From Sneathiella glossodoripedis JCM 23214 (lineage in GTDB: Bacteria > Pseudomonadota > Alphaproteobacteria > Sneathiellales > Sneathiellaceae), in contig NZ_BAMS01000001.1 in NCBI RefSeq assembly GCF_000616095.1, forward strand, positions 1,302,001-1,366,000: 64,000 nt of DNA, read 5' to 3'. This document shows, in pieces, positions 1 through 9,070 of the stretch. The translations under genes were made by a program, and so were the position numbers. Numbering within the stretch: position 1 is the first letter of the stretch; each line of letters starts with the position of its first letter. The notes below the pieces were generated by a model. That model saw only the letters and a program-made list of their open reading frames with translations, was not told where the DNA came from and did no database searches.

Positions 1-2
1 GT

Positions 3-2123
3 GCTATTGAAAGTTTGCAGCAAAAGCAGGTTGAATTCCGCTCCACCGCCCATGAGATAGGTCAGGATGTTAGCCATTCCAGCGAAGTGCTGGGTACTGA
101 CGCTGCCCGCCTTGCAACGTTATCTGGTGAGCTCTCTGAAGACATAATTCTGGCATCTGAGAAACTCAGGACAGAAGTGAATGAACTTCAAAAATCTTTT
201 AAAGTGGCTGAAGCTGATCTTGATCAGGTGGAGGATATCTTGATGCGGGGACAGGAGTTGCTTGCTAAAGCAGGTGAAACGTCCTTGGAGAATGCTGAGA
301 CCCTGAAAACGCGTTTGGACGATTACACGAGCGAACTTGATTCAAGTAGTGAACGTACTGCAAACAGAACAGCACAGATACAAGAGAAGTTTCGCAAACA
401 GCTCAATGCTCTACAAAATGCTGCGGAACGAATTGATGAAATGTCGCAGGATATTTCGTCGAGACTTGATGAGAATATTGATAACCTTTCTGCGGCCAGT
501 CTGGAAGCCAACAACCAATTAACGCGCATTGGAAACGGGTTTCAGCGTCAGGCAGAAGCATTGAATACAGCGACTACACGTATGTCTGAAGAAATTCGGG
601 ATGCTGGTGAAGGGTTAAAGCGAGAAACGCAGGATATTGAGCAATCTGGTGCCCGCACCAGTCGTTCCATTAAAGATGCTGTATCTGAATTGGAACAGAA
701 GCAAAAAGATCTGGCCGCCAGTGCGGATATATCGGGGTCGAAACTATCAATGGCTGTCGAAGAAGCTGTCCGTCAGCATCAGGATCTAATGGCCAGTGCG
801 GAGCGAGCGACGTTGCAGGCCCGTCAATCAGGTGAAAGCGCGCATTCGCAAAGTGCAGAGCTTGCTAGAATAGCGGAAAAAGCTTCCGCTGAGTTAAGGG
901 CGATGGGTGATCAAGCCCGCGAATATGTGGACCAGTTAACATCTGCCGCTGAAAAAGCGAACCGCGAAGGTGAGCATCTTTCCAAGAATGCCAAGGAAAA
1001 TGTGGAGCAGCTAGGCGAGGCAAGTCAGTCTGCAAGAGATCAGTTTAAGGAGTTGGCTTCTTTGTCGGAACAGGCACGCACAAACGCCGAAACTATGGAA
1101 AAAATGTTGAAAGAAGAAACGGCGGCCCTTACCGACGTGGCACGTGAACTGGCTGATAAATCGGAATATATCGAAAATTCGTTGAGCGAGCGTGCAAGGT
1201 TACTGCAAAAAACAACAGGCTTATCCAACGTTGCTGGTGACGCCTATCGACGTAAAACACTTGAACTTGCCAAGGCAAGCGAATTGATGTTGAGCGGCTT
1301 GCAGTCTGCAGATGAAGCCCTGAACAGGCATCGCAAGCAAATTGATAACACACGGGCGCGTTTCCAAGTGGACCTGGATAGTTTGACCCGACAGATGGCG
1401 GAAGCCGGCGAACATGCGAATGCGCGAACGGATCAGGTCACAAGATCTTTCCGGGAAAAAGCAAAAGAGTTGATACAATTTGTTGAACAGGCTCAAGCGG
1501 GATCGCAAGAGTTAATCAAGCAGTTTGAAGAACAGAAAAAACGCCTGGAAGTGACATCAAAGCAGGTTGAGAACTCTTTGACTGAAACATCAGGTATATT
1601 GAGTGAGGAGAGCAAGAATTTAAGAAATGCTTCCAACAGTGCTGCAGAAGAAGCACTTGTAGCCAGCTTGAAATTCCAGCAGCAGGCCGATCGCCTAAAA
1701 GAGGCATCAGCGAGGGTAAAACGGCAGACTGAGGAAATAGAAGAACGCCAAAAGGCTTACAGTGGTGAAGCATTCCGCAAAGCATCTGCGCTGATCATTG
1801 ACGGTTTGCATTCAATTTCCATTGATTTGGCAAGGTCTTTGGATAATACACTGCCCGAAGAATTGTGGAATCGTTATCGTCGGGGTGAAAAGAGCATATT
1901 CACTAAAAAATTACTCAAAAATAAGGATCAGGAGCTCATTCGCAAACTCTACAGGGAGAGTGGTGATTTTAGGCGTTATGTGGATCAATACAGATCATCA
2001 TTCAACCAACTGCTTGATGAGACAGAACATTCTGAATTTTCTCAGTTGTTATTTGATACCTATTCAAGTTCGGATATTGGTAAGGTATATTTAATGCTGA
2101 CAGACGCTCTAGGTACAGATTAG
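3..2123 (+). CDS. Large coiled-coil protein, 3' part (5' end outside window)
   Basis: The reading frame is open from the first bases of the window, so only the C-terminal ~706 residues are seen and the true start lies upstream. Almost the whole visible part is low-hydrophobicity heptad-like sequence rich in Glu, Gln, Ala, Ser and Arg, with no membrane segment or catalytic motif. It must be a long coiled coil, and structural or polarity scaffolding is likely. The last ~120 residues differ. They look globular, with the conserved-looking elements LSIDLARSLD and SSDIGKVYLMLTDALG, a tail I associate with very large uncharacterised coiled-coil proteins of alphaproteobacteria. A relationship to polarity proteins such as TipN is possible but cannot be shown from this fragment. 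The gene ends 40 bp before the next gene on the same strand. Confidence 0.75.
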   Translation, partial: AIESLQQKQVEFRSTAHEIGQDVSHSSEVLGTDAARLATLSGELSEDIILASEKLRTEVNELQKSFKVAEADLDQVEDILMRGQELLAKAGETSLENAETLKTRLDDYTSELDSSSERTANRTAQIQEKFRKQLNALQNAAERIDEMSQDISSRLDENIDNLSAASLEANNQLTRIGNGFQRQAEALNTATTRMSEEIRDAGEGLKRETQDIEQSGARTSRSIKDAVSELEQKQKDLAASADISGSKLSMAVEEAVRQHQDLMASAERATLQARQSGESAHSQSAELARIAEKASAELRAMGDQAREYVDQLTSAAEKANREGEHLSKNAKENVEQLGEASQSARDQFKELASLSEQARTNAETMEKMLKEETAALTDVARELADKSEYIENSLSERARLLQKTTGLSNVAGDAYRRKTLELAKASELMLSGLQSADEALNRHRKQIDNTRARFQVDLDSLTRQMAEAGEHANARTDQVTRSFREKAKELIQFVEQAQAGSQELIKQFEEQKKRLEVTSKQVENSLTETSGILSEESKNLRNASNSAAEEALVASLKFQQQADRLKEASARVKRQTEEIEERQKAYSGEAFRKASALIIDGLHSISIDLARSLDNTLPEELWNRYRRGEKSIFTKKLLKNKDQELIRKLYRESGDFRRYVDQYRSSFNQLLDETEHSEFSQLLFDTYSSSDIGKVYLMLTDALGTD

Positions 2124-2163
2124 GCGTTTGCCAGTAGCACTTAATTATAGGGGCGGACATAGC

Positions 2164-2535
2164 ATGAGCGAAGAGCCGAGCAATGAGATAGTAGAAGCAG
2201 CGCAGAATAAAAGCGCAGGGAAGATGACACAGATTGTGTATTTTCTTTATTTGGCAGCAATAGTGATACCGTTTGCAAGTGTTGTCGGTGTAATCATGGC
2301 TTATGTTAGCAAAGGGGACGGGCCGGAATGGATGCAGAGCCATTACCAGTTTCAAATCCGTACCTTTTGGATATCCCTCCTGCTTGGCTTCATAGGAGCA
2401 GCGCTTACGGCTGTTGTGATCGGCTTTATCGTTCTGCTTGCACTTTTGGTCTGGTACATACTGCGCTGTGTAAAAGGATTAAAATATCTTGACCAGCAGG
2501 TTCCTGTTCCTGATCCTAAAACATGGACATGGTGA
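2164..2535 (+). CDS. DUF4870-like small integral membrane protein
   Basis: A 123-residue protein. The ATG at 2164 is chosen over an upstream in-frame codon because a purine-rich AGGGGCGG sits just before it. A polar N-terminus (about 25 residues) is followed by three hydrophobic stretches: YFLYLAAIVIPFASVVGVIM, then a segment after the motif HYQFQIRTFWISLLLG, then a third leading into WYILRCVKGLKYL. The H-(Y/F)-Q-x-R-T-F-W motif and the spacing match the DUF4870 (Tic20-like) membrane family of unknown function. It follows the coiled-coil gene closely and may be co-transcribed. A strong terminator follows directly. Confidence 0.8.
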   Translation: MSEEPSNEIVEAAQNKSAGKMTQIVYFLYLAAIVIPFASVVGVIMAYVSKGDGPEWMQSHYQFQIRTFWISLLLGFIGAALTAVVIGFIVLLALLVWYILRCVKGLKYLDQQVPVPDPKTWTW

Positions 2536-2550
2536 TCTATATATAATTAA

Positions 2551-2574
2551 AAAACCCGCCATTTGGCGGGTTTT
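2551..2574. terminator. Bidirectional intrinsic terminator
   Basis: A perfect 10-bp stem (AAAACCCGCC / GGCGGGTTTT) with an ATTT loop. It lies between two convergent genes, and the A and T tracts within the stem let it act in both directions. Confidence 0.9.
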
Positions 2575-2578
2575 GAAT

Positions 2579-2800
2579 TTAAACTTCCAGTCGGGCGACA
2601 ACTTGCCCTTCATTGACCGGATCGCCTTCCTTTACCAGAATCTCAATCAGCGTACCATCTTCTGGTGCATCGACCGGTATTTCCATTTTCATGCTTTCCA
2701 GAATCAGAATGCTATCATCCTCCTCAAGCTTTTGACCAATTTCAGTCTCGATCTTCCAGACTTTGCCCGCAATTTCACTTTCAATATCGATGACTGCCAT
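2579..2800 (-). CDS. Biotin/lipoyl-attachment carrier protein (biotin carboxyl carrier-type, 73 aa)
   Basis: A single biotinyl domain of 73 residues. The biotinylation motif ESMKMEIP puts the acceptor lysine at residue 38, and the second half has the usual GDPVNEGQVVARLEV ending. The domain carries carboxybiotin between the carboxylase and transferase sites of biotin-dependent carboxylases. At this size it is a free-standing domain, much shorter than AccB (about 150 residues), and no carboxylase gene is visible nearby, so its partner is unknown. It is encoded downstream of typA on the same strand, separated by 85 bp holding a long inverted repeat, so co-transcription is uncertain. Confidence 0.9.
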   Translation of the reverse strand: MAVIDIESEIAGKVWKIETEIGQKLEEDDSILILESMKMEIPVDAPEDGTLIEILVKEGDPVNEGQVVARLEV

Positions 2801-2823
2801 GTTGACCTCTTTTTCTGATTGTT

Positions 2824-2858
2824 ATTGGCTGACATAATGTTTTCATATGTCAGCCAAT
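2824..2858. repeat. Perfect 13-bp inverted repeat between typA and the biotinyl carrier gene
   Basis: The arms ATTGGCTGACATA and TATGTCAGCCAAT are exact reverse complements with a 9-base loop. It would form a stable hairpin in the minus-strand transcript after typA and just before the carrier gene. There is no U-tract on the minus strand, so a classical terminator is doubtful. An RNA-stability or processing element, or an operator, is also possible. Confidence 0.6.
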
Positions 2859-2885
2859 TTTCCAAACAGAAATTCGTCACTTAGT

Positions 2886-4709
2886 TTAGGAAGCTTCAGC
2901 GGCGCGAGAGGCTTTTTTTCTTTCATGCGGGTCGAGGTAGCGTTTGCGCAATCGAATGTGATTGGGCGTGACTTCAACCAGTTCGTCATCATCAATATAA
3001 GCAATTGCTTGTTCCAATGACATCTTGCGTGGCGTGGTCAGACGAACGGCTTCATCCGATCCTGCGGCACGAATGTTGGTAAGCTGCTTGGCTTTTAGCG
3101 GATTTACCTCAAGATCGTTGGGTCTGTTATGCTCACCAAGGATCATACCTTCATATACATCCACACCGCTACCGATGAAGAAGGCGCCTCGGGCTTCGAG
3201 GTTCCAGATTGCGTAGGCAACAGCTTTACCTGTAGCGTTTGAAATAAGTACACCATTTCTGCGACCGGGTATCTCACCTTTGTGAGGTGCGTAGGAGTGA
3301 AAGAGTCGGTTCATGATGCCGGTGCCACGAGTATCTGTCAGAAACTCCCCGTGATAGCCAATTAACCCGCGTGTAGGACAAAGGAACGTCACTCTGGTTT
3401 TGCCTCCGCCGGAGGGACGCATGTCCGTCATGGTTCCTTTGCGAAGTGCAATTTTTTCAACAACGACACCAGAAAATTCGTCATCTACGTCTACGACAAC
3501 TTCCTCAATAGGTTCAAGTGTTGCGCCACTTTCCTCGTCTTTTCTAAAAAGCACTCGTGGGCGACTGATGGAGAGCTCAAAGCCCTCTCTGCGCATGGTT
3601 TCAATCAAAACACCAAGCTGCAGTTCTCCGCGACCAGAAACAATATAACTATCGGCCTCTGGACTGTCTTCCACACGGATGGACACGTTGCCTTCTATTT
3701 CCTTCATGAGGCGATCACGAATAACCCGGCTTTGCACCTTATCGCCGTCTCTTCCTGCCAGCGGTGAAGAATTTATGGCAAATGTCATAGATATGGTCGG
3801 CGGGTCAATTGGCTGAGCGTCGAGGGGCTCTGTTCCTTCCGGTGTTAGAATAGTATCAGCCACCGTAGTTTTCATTAATCCTGCAACGGATACAATGTCA
3901 CCAGCTCGAGCTTCCTCAATTGCTTCTCGTTCCAATCCCCGAAACGCCATAATCTTCGACGCACGTGCGTCTTCGACCTTCTTGCCGCCTCGGTTTAAGC
4001 CCTTGATCGGATCGTTGGTTTTAAGCACGCCTGATTCTACCCGGCCTGTGAGCAAACGGCCCAGATAAGGGTTGCTTTCAATCGTTGTAACGAGCATTCG
4101 AAATGGCGCGTTCTCGTCGACTTTCGGCGCGGGAACATGCTCAACGATCAAATCAAACAACGGGTTGAGGTTTGCTTTCTCTTCGCTGAGATCAGTGACT
4201 GCCCAGCCTTCTTTTGCAGAAGCATACAAAACCGGAAAATCCAGCTGGTCTTCCGTTGCATCCAGTGCAACCAGCAAATCAAAGCACTCGTCCAGAACTT
4301 CTTCGGGGCGCCCGTCGGGCCGATCAGCCTTGTTTATAACAACAATTGGGCGAAGTCCCAATCCCAGTGCTTTTTGGGTTACAAACTTGGTTTGTGGCAT
4401 GGGGCCTTCAGCAGCGTCCACGAGAACCACAACACCATCCACCATACTCAGGATCCGCTCAACTTCGCCGCCGAAATCAGCATGGCCCGGTGTATCAACA
4501 ATGTTAAGGCGATAATTATTCCACTCAACAGAAGTACATTTTGCCAGAATGGTAATGCCGCGCTCTCGCTCCAGATCATTCGAATCCATTGCCCGCTCAG
4601 CAACCTGCTGGTTTTCTCTAAATGTTCCACTCTGTTTTAAAAGGCCGTCAACAAGAGTGGTTTTCCCATGGTCAACATGGGCGATGATGGCAACGTTACG
4701 AATTTCCAT
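2886..4709 (-). CDS. typA: Ribosome-associated GTPase TypA/BipA
   Basis: A 607-residue translational GTPase. The start is set at ATG 4709, giving the canonical N-terminus [18 protein letters not shown]; an in-frame codon 66 bases upstream would add an untypical leader. Visible GTPase motifs are AHVDHGKTT (P-loop), RGITI (switch I region), DTPGHADF (G3) and NKADRP (G4). EF-G-like domains II, III and V follow, then the BipA-specific C-terminal region, and the length matches the family. TypA acts in ribosome assembly and stress or cold adaptation. The gene is complete. Confidence 0.97.
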   Translation of the reverse strand: MEIRNVAIIAHVDHGKTTLVDGLLKQSGTFRENQQVAERAMDSNDLERERGITILAKCTSVEWNNYRLNIVDTPGHADFGGEVERILSMVDGVVVLVDAAEGPMPQTKFVTQKALGLGLRPIVVINKADRPDGRPEEVLDECFDLLVALDATEDQLDFPVLYASAKEGWAVTDLSEEKANLNPLFDLIVEHVPAPKVDENAPFRMLVTTIESNPYLGRLLTGRVESGVLKTNDPIKGLNRGGKKVEDARASKIMAFRGLEREAIEEARAGDIVSVAGLMKTTVADTILTPEGTEPLDAQPIDPPTISMTFAINSSPLAGRDGDKVQSRVIRDRLMKEIEGNVSIRVEDSPEADSYIVSGRGELQLGVLIETMRREGFELSISRPRVLFRKDEESGATLEPIEEVVVDVDDEFSGVVVEKIALRKGTMTDMRPSGGGKTRVTFLCPTRGLIGYHGEFLTDTRGTGIMNRLFHSYAPHKGEIPGRRNGVLISNATGKAVAYAIWNLEARGAFFIGSGVDVYEGMILGEHNRPNDLEVNPLKAKQLTNIRAAGSDEAVRLTTPRKMSLEQAIAYIDDDELVEVTPNHIRLRKRYLDPHERKKASRAAEAS

Positions 4710-4825
4710 GATATTTAACGCAATCACTAATTTAAAAATGCGCGCGCAGTATAGCGGCGAAGCTATATATAGCAAGCTCTGATGAAAGAATGATGAACCT
4801 GAACGCTTTTTAGTGCTTTAAAGGG

Positions 4826-6626
4826 TCAAAAGATTTCTGCGCTGGTCTTGAATGTTGTGTCGTCAATGGACTTGATCAGGTCAGACCATGGTTTAATTCG
4901 CGGCATTTCGTATCTGTAAAAATACTGACAGGCCACCAACTTCCCATGATAAAAATCAGGATTTTTAGCATCATTGTCAGATAACTTTTCAGTCGCGACA
5001 ATTGCCATTCTCAACCAATGCCACCCAATTACCATATGGCCAAACATATCTAGGTATAGAGTTGCATTCGCAAGCGCCAGATTGACGTGGCCCTTTTCTA
5101 GTTCCTTGCCGACTTTCAGTGTGGTTTCGATAATGGTGTCGAGGCTGTTTTTCAGGGTCGCTGCAAATTCTGATAACTTGTCGTATTTGTTAGCCTGTTC
5201 AATTGTTTCAGTGATTTTTTGGGCGACCAGTTTAAGGCCTGCTCCGTTATTCATCATGACTTTACGACCCAACAGATCAAGTCCCTGTATCCCGTGAGTA
5301 CCTTCATGAATAGTTCAATCGATTGTCTCTGTAATACTGCTCAACAGGGTAATCGCGCGTATATCCATATCCACCAAGGATTTGAATGGCGTGTTTGTTA
5401 GCTTCAAGACAAAACTCACTTGGCCAAGACTTTACCACTGGCGTTAATGTATCCAGTAACAGGGACGCTTCTGCGCGATCCTTTTCGTTGGGTGACGTGT
5501 TTTCATCATCCACAAGATCTGCTGCATAGAGACAAAGAGCCAACCCACCCTCTACTGCAGCTTTCTGAGCTAACAGAAGGCGTTTTATATCGGCATGTTC
5601 GATCAGCATCAGTTGATCTGAGGTCGGGTCTTTTCCATCAGGGTGTCGCCCTTGAGGTCGATTCTTTGCGTACTCAAGACTGTAGAGATAGCCAGCGTAA
5701 CCAAGGCTTACCGCACCGAGGCCAACTCCGATACGGGCTTCGTTCATCATATGGAACATATAGAATAACCCTTTATGTTCCTCACCAATCAGATATCCGA
5801 CGGCCCCCTCATTTTCTCCGAAATTTAGAAGTGTATTAGTGGTTCCACGATACCCCATTTTATGATTGAGGCCAGCAAGGCTGACATCATTCCGCTCTCC
5901 AATGCTTCCATCATCATTGACAAGAAATTTGGGGACAATGAAAAGGGATATCCCTTTTACTCCGGCTGGGCCACCGGGGACTTTCGCCAAGACCAAATGG
6001 ATAATGTTTTCAGACAGCTCATGTTCACCTGCTGATATCCACATTTTATTTCCTGTGATGCGGTATGTCCCATCATCCTGTGGAACCGCCTGTGTTTTGA
6101 TATCCGACAAAGAGGATCCAGCCTGTGGTTCAGATAGGCACATGGTTCCAAAGAAGCGACCTTCAATCATAGGTTCCATGAAGCGGTGTTTTTGTTCATC
6201 ACTTCCGTAGGTTCGCAAGACATTCGATGCGCCGATGGTCAAAAATGGATAGCCTGCGGTTCCAACATTTGCACTATTGAAAATGGCGCTACAGCTCATC
6301 GCTACTGAAGCCGGTAACTGCATTCCACCAACATCATAATCATGCTGAATACCCATAAAACCAGCATCAATATAAGCTGCCAATGCATCCTTAACTTCGG
6401 GAATTATGTGAACTTTTTCCCCGTCAAATGTTGGTTCATTTTGGTCAGCTTTCTGATTATGGGGGGCAAACAAGTCCCCTGCGATCTGTTCAGCAGTTTT
6501 TAAAACCGCGTCAAAAACGGCCTCATCATGTTCCGAGAAACGGTCCCGAGAGCAAAGTCGTTTGACATCGAGCATTTCTGTTAAATGAAAGGAAATATCT
6601 TCAAGGCTGATTGTTTCCAGAGGCAT
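4826..6626 (-). CDS. Long-form acyl-CoA dehydrogenase, frameshifted near 5310
   Basis: Acyl-CoA dehydrogenase of the ~600-residue type, with an extra C-terminal domain as in DmdC-like enzymes. It oxidises an acyl-CoA to the 2-enoyl-CoA with FAD and passes electrons to ETF; the substrate is unknown. The N-terminal 437 residues hold the dehydrogenase fold (MCLSEPQAGSSLSDI, GNKMWISAGEHE, MNEARIGVG, QILGGYGYTRDYP). The frame breaks after YYRDNRLN and resumes as IHEGTHGIQGLDLLGRK in another frame, which is the expected continuation (RLNPIHEGT). Two lost bases (or one gained) explain it. The remaining ~150 residues form the C-terminal helical domain. I read it as one gene with a likely sequence error. 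Two CRP-type palindromes lie 150 bp upstream. Confidence 0.88.
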
Positions 6627-6775
6627 CGGTCATACTCTTTTTTATTGATTAGTGATACTCGCTGATTTTGTTTAGCATAGTTTTGCGCCCCCTGTTCAAC
6701 GCTTTTATTGCAAATTTGATGTGAAGCCTCTTGTTCGGTGAACAGCACTTGCAATCAATTCTAATTCTGCCTAAC

Positions 6776-6811
6776 AATGTGACATGCGTCACATTGTGAT
6801 CGCGGTCACAA
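6776..6811. promoter_or_regulatory. Two tandem CRP/FNR-family palindromes
   Basis: TGTGACATGCGTCACA (6778-6793) and TGTGATCGCGGTCACA (6795-6810) each match TGTGA-N6-TCACA exactly. Their centres are 17 bp apart, in the divergent space between the acyl-CoA dehydrogenase (minus) and the 2OG oxygenase pair (plus). A third palindrome, TGACCGGTCA, follows at 6827-6836. The motif is seen directly; binding by a CRP-like regulator is inferred from the known consensus. Confidence 0.7.
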
Positions 6812-6864
6812 AGAAGGTATTAATGCTGACCGGTCATGCTGAGACGATTTTTGGGAGGTAGAGT

Positions 6865-7466
6865 ATGATCGTCATTCCATCAGCACCAATGCGGAATAAT
6901 TCGGTTGCGTCCATCTATGTGAATAAGGTGTTCACAGAAGAAGAATGTAACCAGATTCTAGCATCGCTGGATGAAGATAAATGGGAAGAAGCAATGGTGG
7001 GCGGTGTCGTGGAACGCGGCGTTTTCACTGTTGAGAAAGATTATCGCAGTAATTATCAGCAAAAAATACCGGTGAATGAGGACGGTTTTCCGTTAAATCG
7101 CATTGCGCAGGAGATCAGTCATGCAAACTCCCAACTATGGCGATTTGATCTTGGGGGATTTGCTGAAGATGATTTGCCTTGGGTAATGAACTATTTTCGG
7201 CAAGGGGATCATAACAACTGGCATGTTGATTTGGGGCAGCGAGAAACAGCGTCGAGAAAGCTGGGCTTTTCACTGCAATTGACGGAAGGTACCGAATATG
7301 AAGGTGGCGATTTTGGGTTTCACCGTATCGAAAAGAGCGAGAGCAATTGACAGGCAAGGGAACCTTGATCGTGTTTCCCGCATTTTGGCTTCACCGTATC
7401 GCTCCTATGACGAAGGGGGCGAGAAAAGTGGTCGTCGGTTGGATCCATGGTCCCAGCTTCAGGTAG
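6865..7466 (+). CDS. 2OG-Fe(II) dioxygenase, first of a tandem pair, frameshifted near 7340
   Basis: A non-haem iron, 2-oxoglutarate-dependent dioxygenase (SM-20/prolyl hydroxylase-like fold), substrate unknown. GGGAGG precedes ATG 6865. The double-stranded beta-helix iron site begins with H120-V-D122 (NNWHVDLGQ), followed by SRKLGFSLQL and YEGGDF. The frame then runs into a stop at 7350. In another frame the expected C-terminus follows at once: GTLIVFPAFWLHRIAP, carrying the distal iron-binding His, then the 2OG-binding Arg in GARKVVVGWIHG, with a stop at 7466. One lost base near 7330-7350 restores a 200-residue protein that aligns end to end with its neighbour (201 residues). Six bases separate the two genes. 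Confidence 0.8.
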
Positions 7467-7472
7467 AAAATA

Positions 7473-8078
7473 ATGAACAAGATATCAATGTTACCGCTTC
7501 GTAATTCCAATGTTTCCCTGTCAATGCACTGGCAGGTTTTAGCTCCCAAGGAATGTGCGCAGATTGTGGCACAGGCCAACATGTCTGCATGGAATTGCAA
7601 ATTGCCTTTAGGGCCGGGAAACGTGCCGGTTTTCCCTGATACTAAAGAGGTCAAAGCGATTGAACGGCAACGTCTACCTTTGGGAAAAAATGGTTACCCG
7701 CTGGATCAGATTAATTTCGGAGTTTGCCAGGTGAACTCGGATGCGTGGCGTTTTGAACTGACGGGCGTTCCAGCAGATGATATGCCGTGGCTTTCGCGGC
7801 AAAAAAAAGGCAACTATTCTGAGGACGACTGGCAAGTTGATATTGGCCCCGGTTTCACTTCCTCGCGAAAGCTAAGCTTTATTTTACAGCTCTCCGACCC
7901 ATCCAGTTATGACGGAGGGGATGTAATTTTGCATAACATGAACACGGATACGCAAGGATTTCGCCAGCAGGGAACTCTGATCGTTTTCCCTTCTTACTGG
8001 CTGCACCGCATTACTCCTGTAACCAGAGGAACCCGCCATTTCATATCAGGTTGGTTGCACGGTCATAGTTTTCGCTAA
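7473..8078 (+). CDS. 2OG-Fe(II) oxygenase paralogue with altered iron-site motif
   Basis: A 201-residue paralogue of the preceding gene, intact. Shared features are GYPLDQI versus GFPLNRI, AWRFELTGVPADDMPW, SRKLSFILQL, YDGGD, GTLIVFPSYWLHRI and GTRHFISGWLHG. The normal first iron ligand His of the HxD motif is replaced: the sequence reads W-Q121-V-D123 (codon CAA). D123, the distal H178 and R188 remain. Loss of the first His should weaken or abolish normal Fe(II) binding, so the protein may be inactive, a partner of the first oxygenase, or chemically different. A family member that tolerates Gln cannot be excluded. Co-transcribed with the first copy. Confidence 0.82.
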   Translation: MNKISMLPLRNSNVSLSMHWQVLAPKECAQIVAQANMSAWNCKLPLGPGNVPVFPDTKEVKAIERQRLPLGKNGYPLDQINFGVCQVNSDAWRFELTGVPADDMPWLSRQKKGNYSEDDWQVDIGPGFTSSRKLSFILQLSDPSSYDGGDVILHNMNTDTQGFRQQGTLIVFPSYWLHRITPVTRGTRHFISGWLHGHSFR

Positions 8079-8083
8079 GGATA

Positions 8084-9070
8084 TCAACCCCATAATTGGG
8101 GTTTACTGGGGTGCATAACGCTCTCGTCAAATTCAATTCCGTTGTTTCGGTCTTTATCCAGCAGTAGCGGACCATCGAGATCCACGAAACGCGCGAAATT
8201 ACCAAGCAGCATAGCTGGTGCCATCGCTAGGCTGGTTCCAAGCATGCAACCCACCATAATTCCTAGGCCAAACTCGCGGGCAGCCTCAGCCATTTGTAGG
8301 GCTTCAGTCAATCCGCCGGTTTTGTCGAGTTTGATATTTACAAAGTCATAGTTACTGGCCACCCTGTCAAGGGTAGCTGTGTCGTGGCAACTTTCATCTG
8401 CACAAATCGGAACAGCGCGTGCAACTTCAGAAAGATTTTCATCATCTGATGAGGGGAGGGGTTGCTCTATTAACTCCACGCCCAGATCCGCCATGGCCTG
8501 AATATAATCTTCAAGCATATCGTGCGACCAAGCTTCATTGGCATCGACTATCAGGCGACTCTTGGGAGCGGCTTTTCTCACTGCCGTAACCCGATCAATA
8601 TCACCTTCACCACCCAGTTTTAATTTCATCAGCGGTCGGTGAGCATTTACCTGTGCCGCACTCGCCATTTTCTCCGGTGTGTCAAGTGATAGTGTATAGG
8701 CAGTAATCAAGGGCCCCGGTTTTGCTATTCCCGCAAGTTCTGCAACAGTTTGGCCTGATTGTTTGGCTTCCAAATCCCAAAGTGCGCAATCAATGGCATT
8801 TCTCGCAGCACCACTTGGGAGCAGGCTGAGTAAATCAATGCGGCCCGCTCCATGATTAATAGCATCACGTACAGTGGAAATTTGATCGAGAACGGTTGAA
8901 AGGCTCTCTCCATAACGGGCATAGGGAACGCACTCTCCCATACCCTTATGTTTGCCATCTGAAATTTCCACCACGACAACTTCTGCCGTTGTTTTAGCGC
9001 CGCGGCTGATCCTGAAGCTGCCTCTAATCGGCCAACTTTCCTGATATGCAACAAGTGATCTTGTGGGCAT
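8084..9070 (-). CDS. dgcA: Enolase-superfamily epimerase (dipeptide epimerase / N-acetyl-D-glutamate racemase DgcA type)
   Basis: A 328-residue member of the mandelate racemase/muconate lactonising branch of the enolase superfamily. Visible active-site elements are the general base in K149-L-K151, the metal ligands D176 (IVDANEAW), E202 (IEQPLP) and D225 (ICADES), and the opposite-face lysine in NIKLDK (K247/K250). By sequence this is the L-Ala-D/L-Glu epimerase group. Because it follows a DUF1611/DgcN gene, I favour the DgcA assignment: racemising N-acetyl-D-glutamate to the L form in D-glutamate catabolism. Start and stop codons overlap by one base with dgcN (TAATG), so translation is probably coupled. 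If the pairing were misleading, peptidoglycan dipeptide recycling would be the alternative. Confidence 0.85.
   Translation of the reverse strand: MPTRSLVAYQESWPIRGSFRISRGAKTTAEVVVVEISDGKHKGMGECVPYARYGESLSTVLDQISTVRDAINHGAGRIDLLSLLPSGAARNAIDCALWDLEAKQSGQTVAELAGIAKPGPLITAYTLSLDTPEKMASAAQVNAHRPLMKLKLGGEGDIDRVTAVRKAAPKSRLIVDANEAWSHDMLEDYIQAMADLGVELIEQPLPSSDDENLSEVARAVPICADESCHDTATLDRVASNYDFVNIKLDKTGGLTEALQMAEAAREFGLGIMVGCMLGTSLAMAPAMLLGNFARFVDLDGPLLLDKDRNNGIEFDESVMHPSKPQLWG
8086..8103. terminator. Short hairpin at convergent gene ends
   Basis: AACCCCA-TAAT-TGGGGTT, a perfect 7-bp stem at the convergent ends of the oxygenase pair and dgcA, inside the last codons of dgcA. There is no long T-tract on either side, so it is only a weak terminator candidate. 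Confidence 0.45.

Noticed and set aside
4072-4640. Two long open frames on the plus strand inside typA
   Set aside because: They lie antisense to a complete, strongly conserved GTPase gene and have no ribosome-binding site or recognisable protein.
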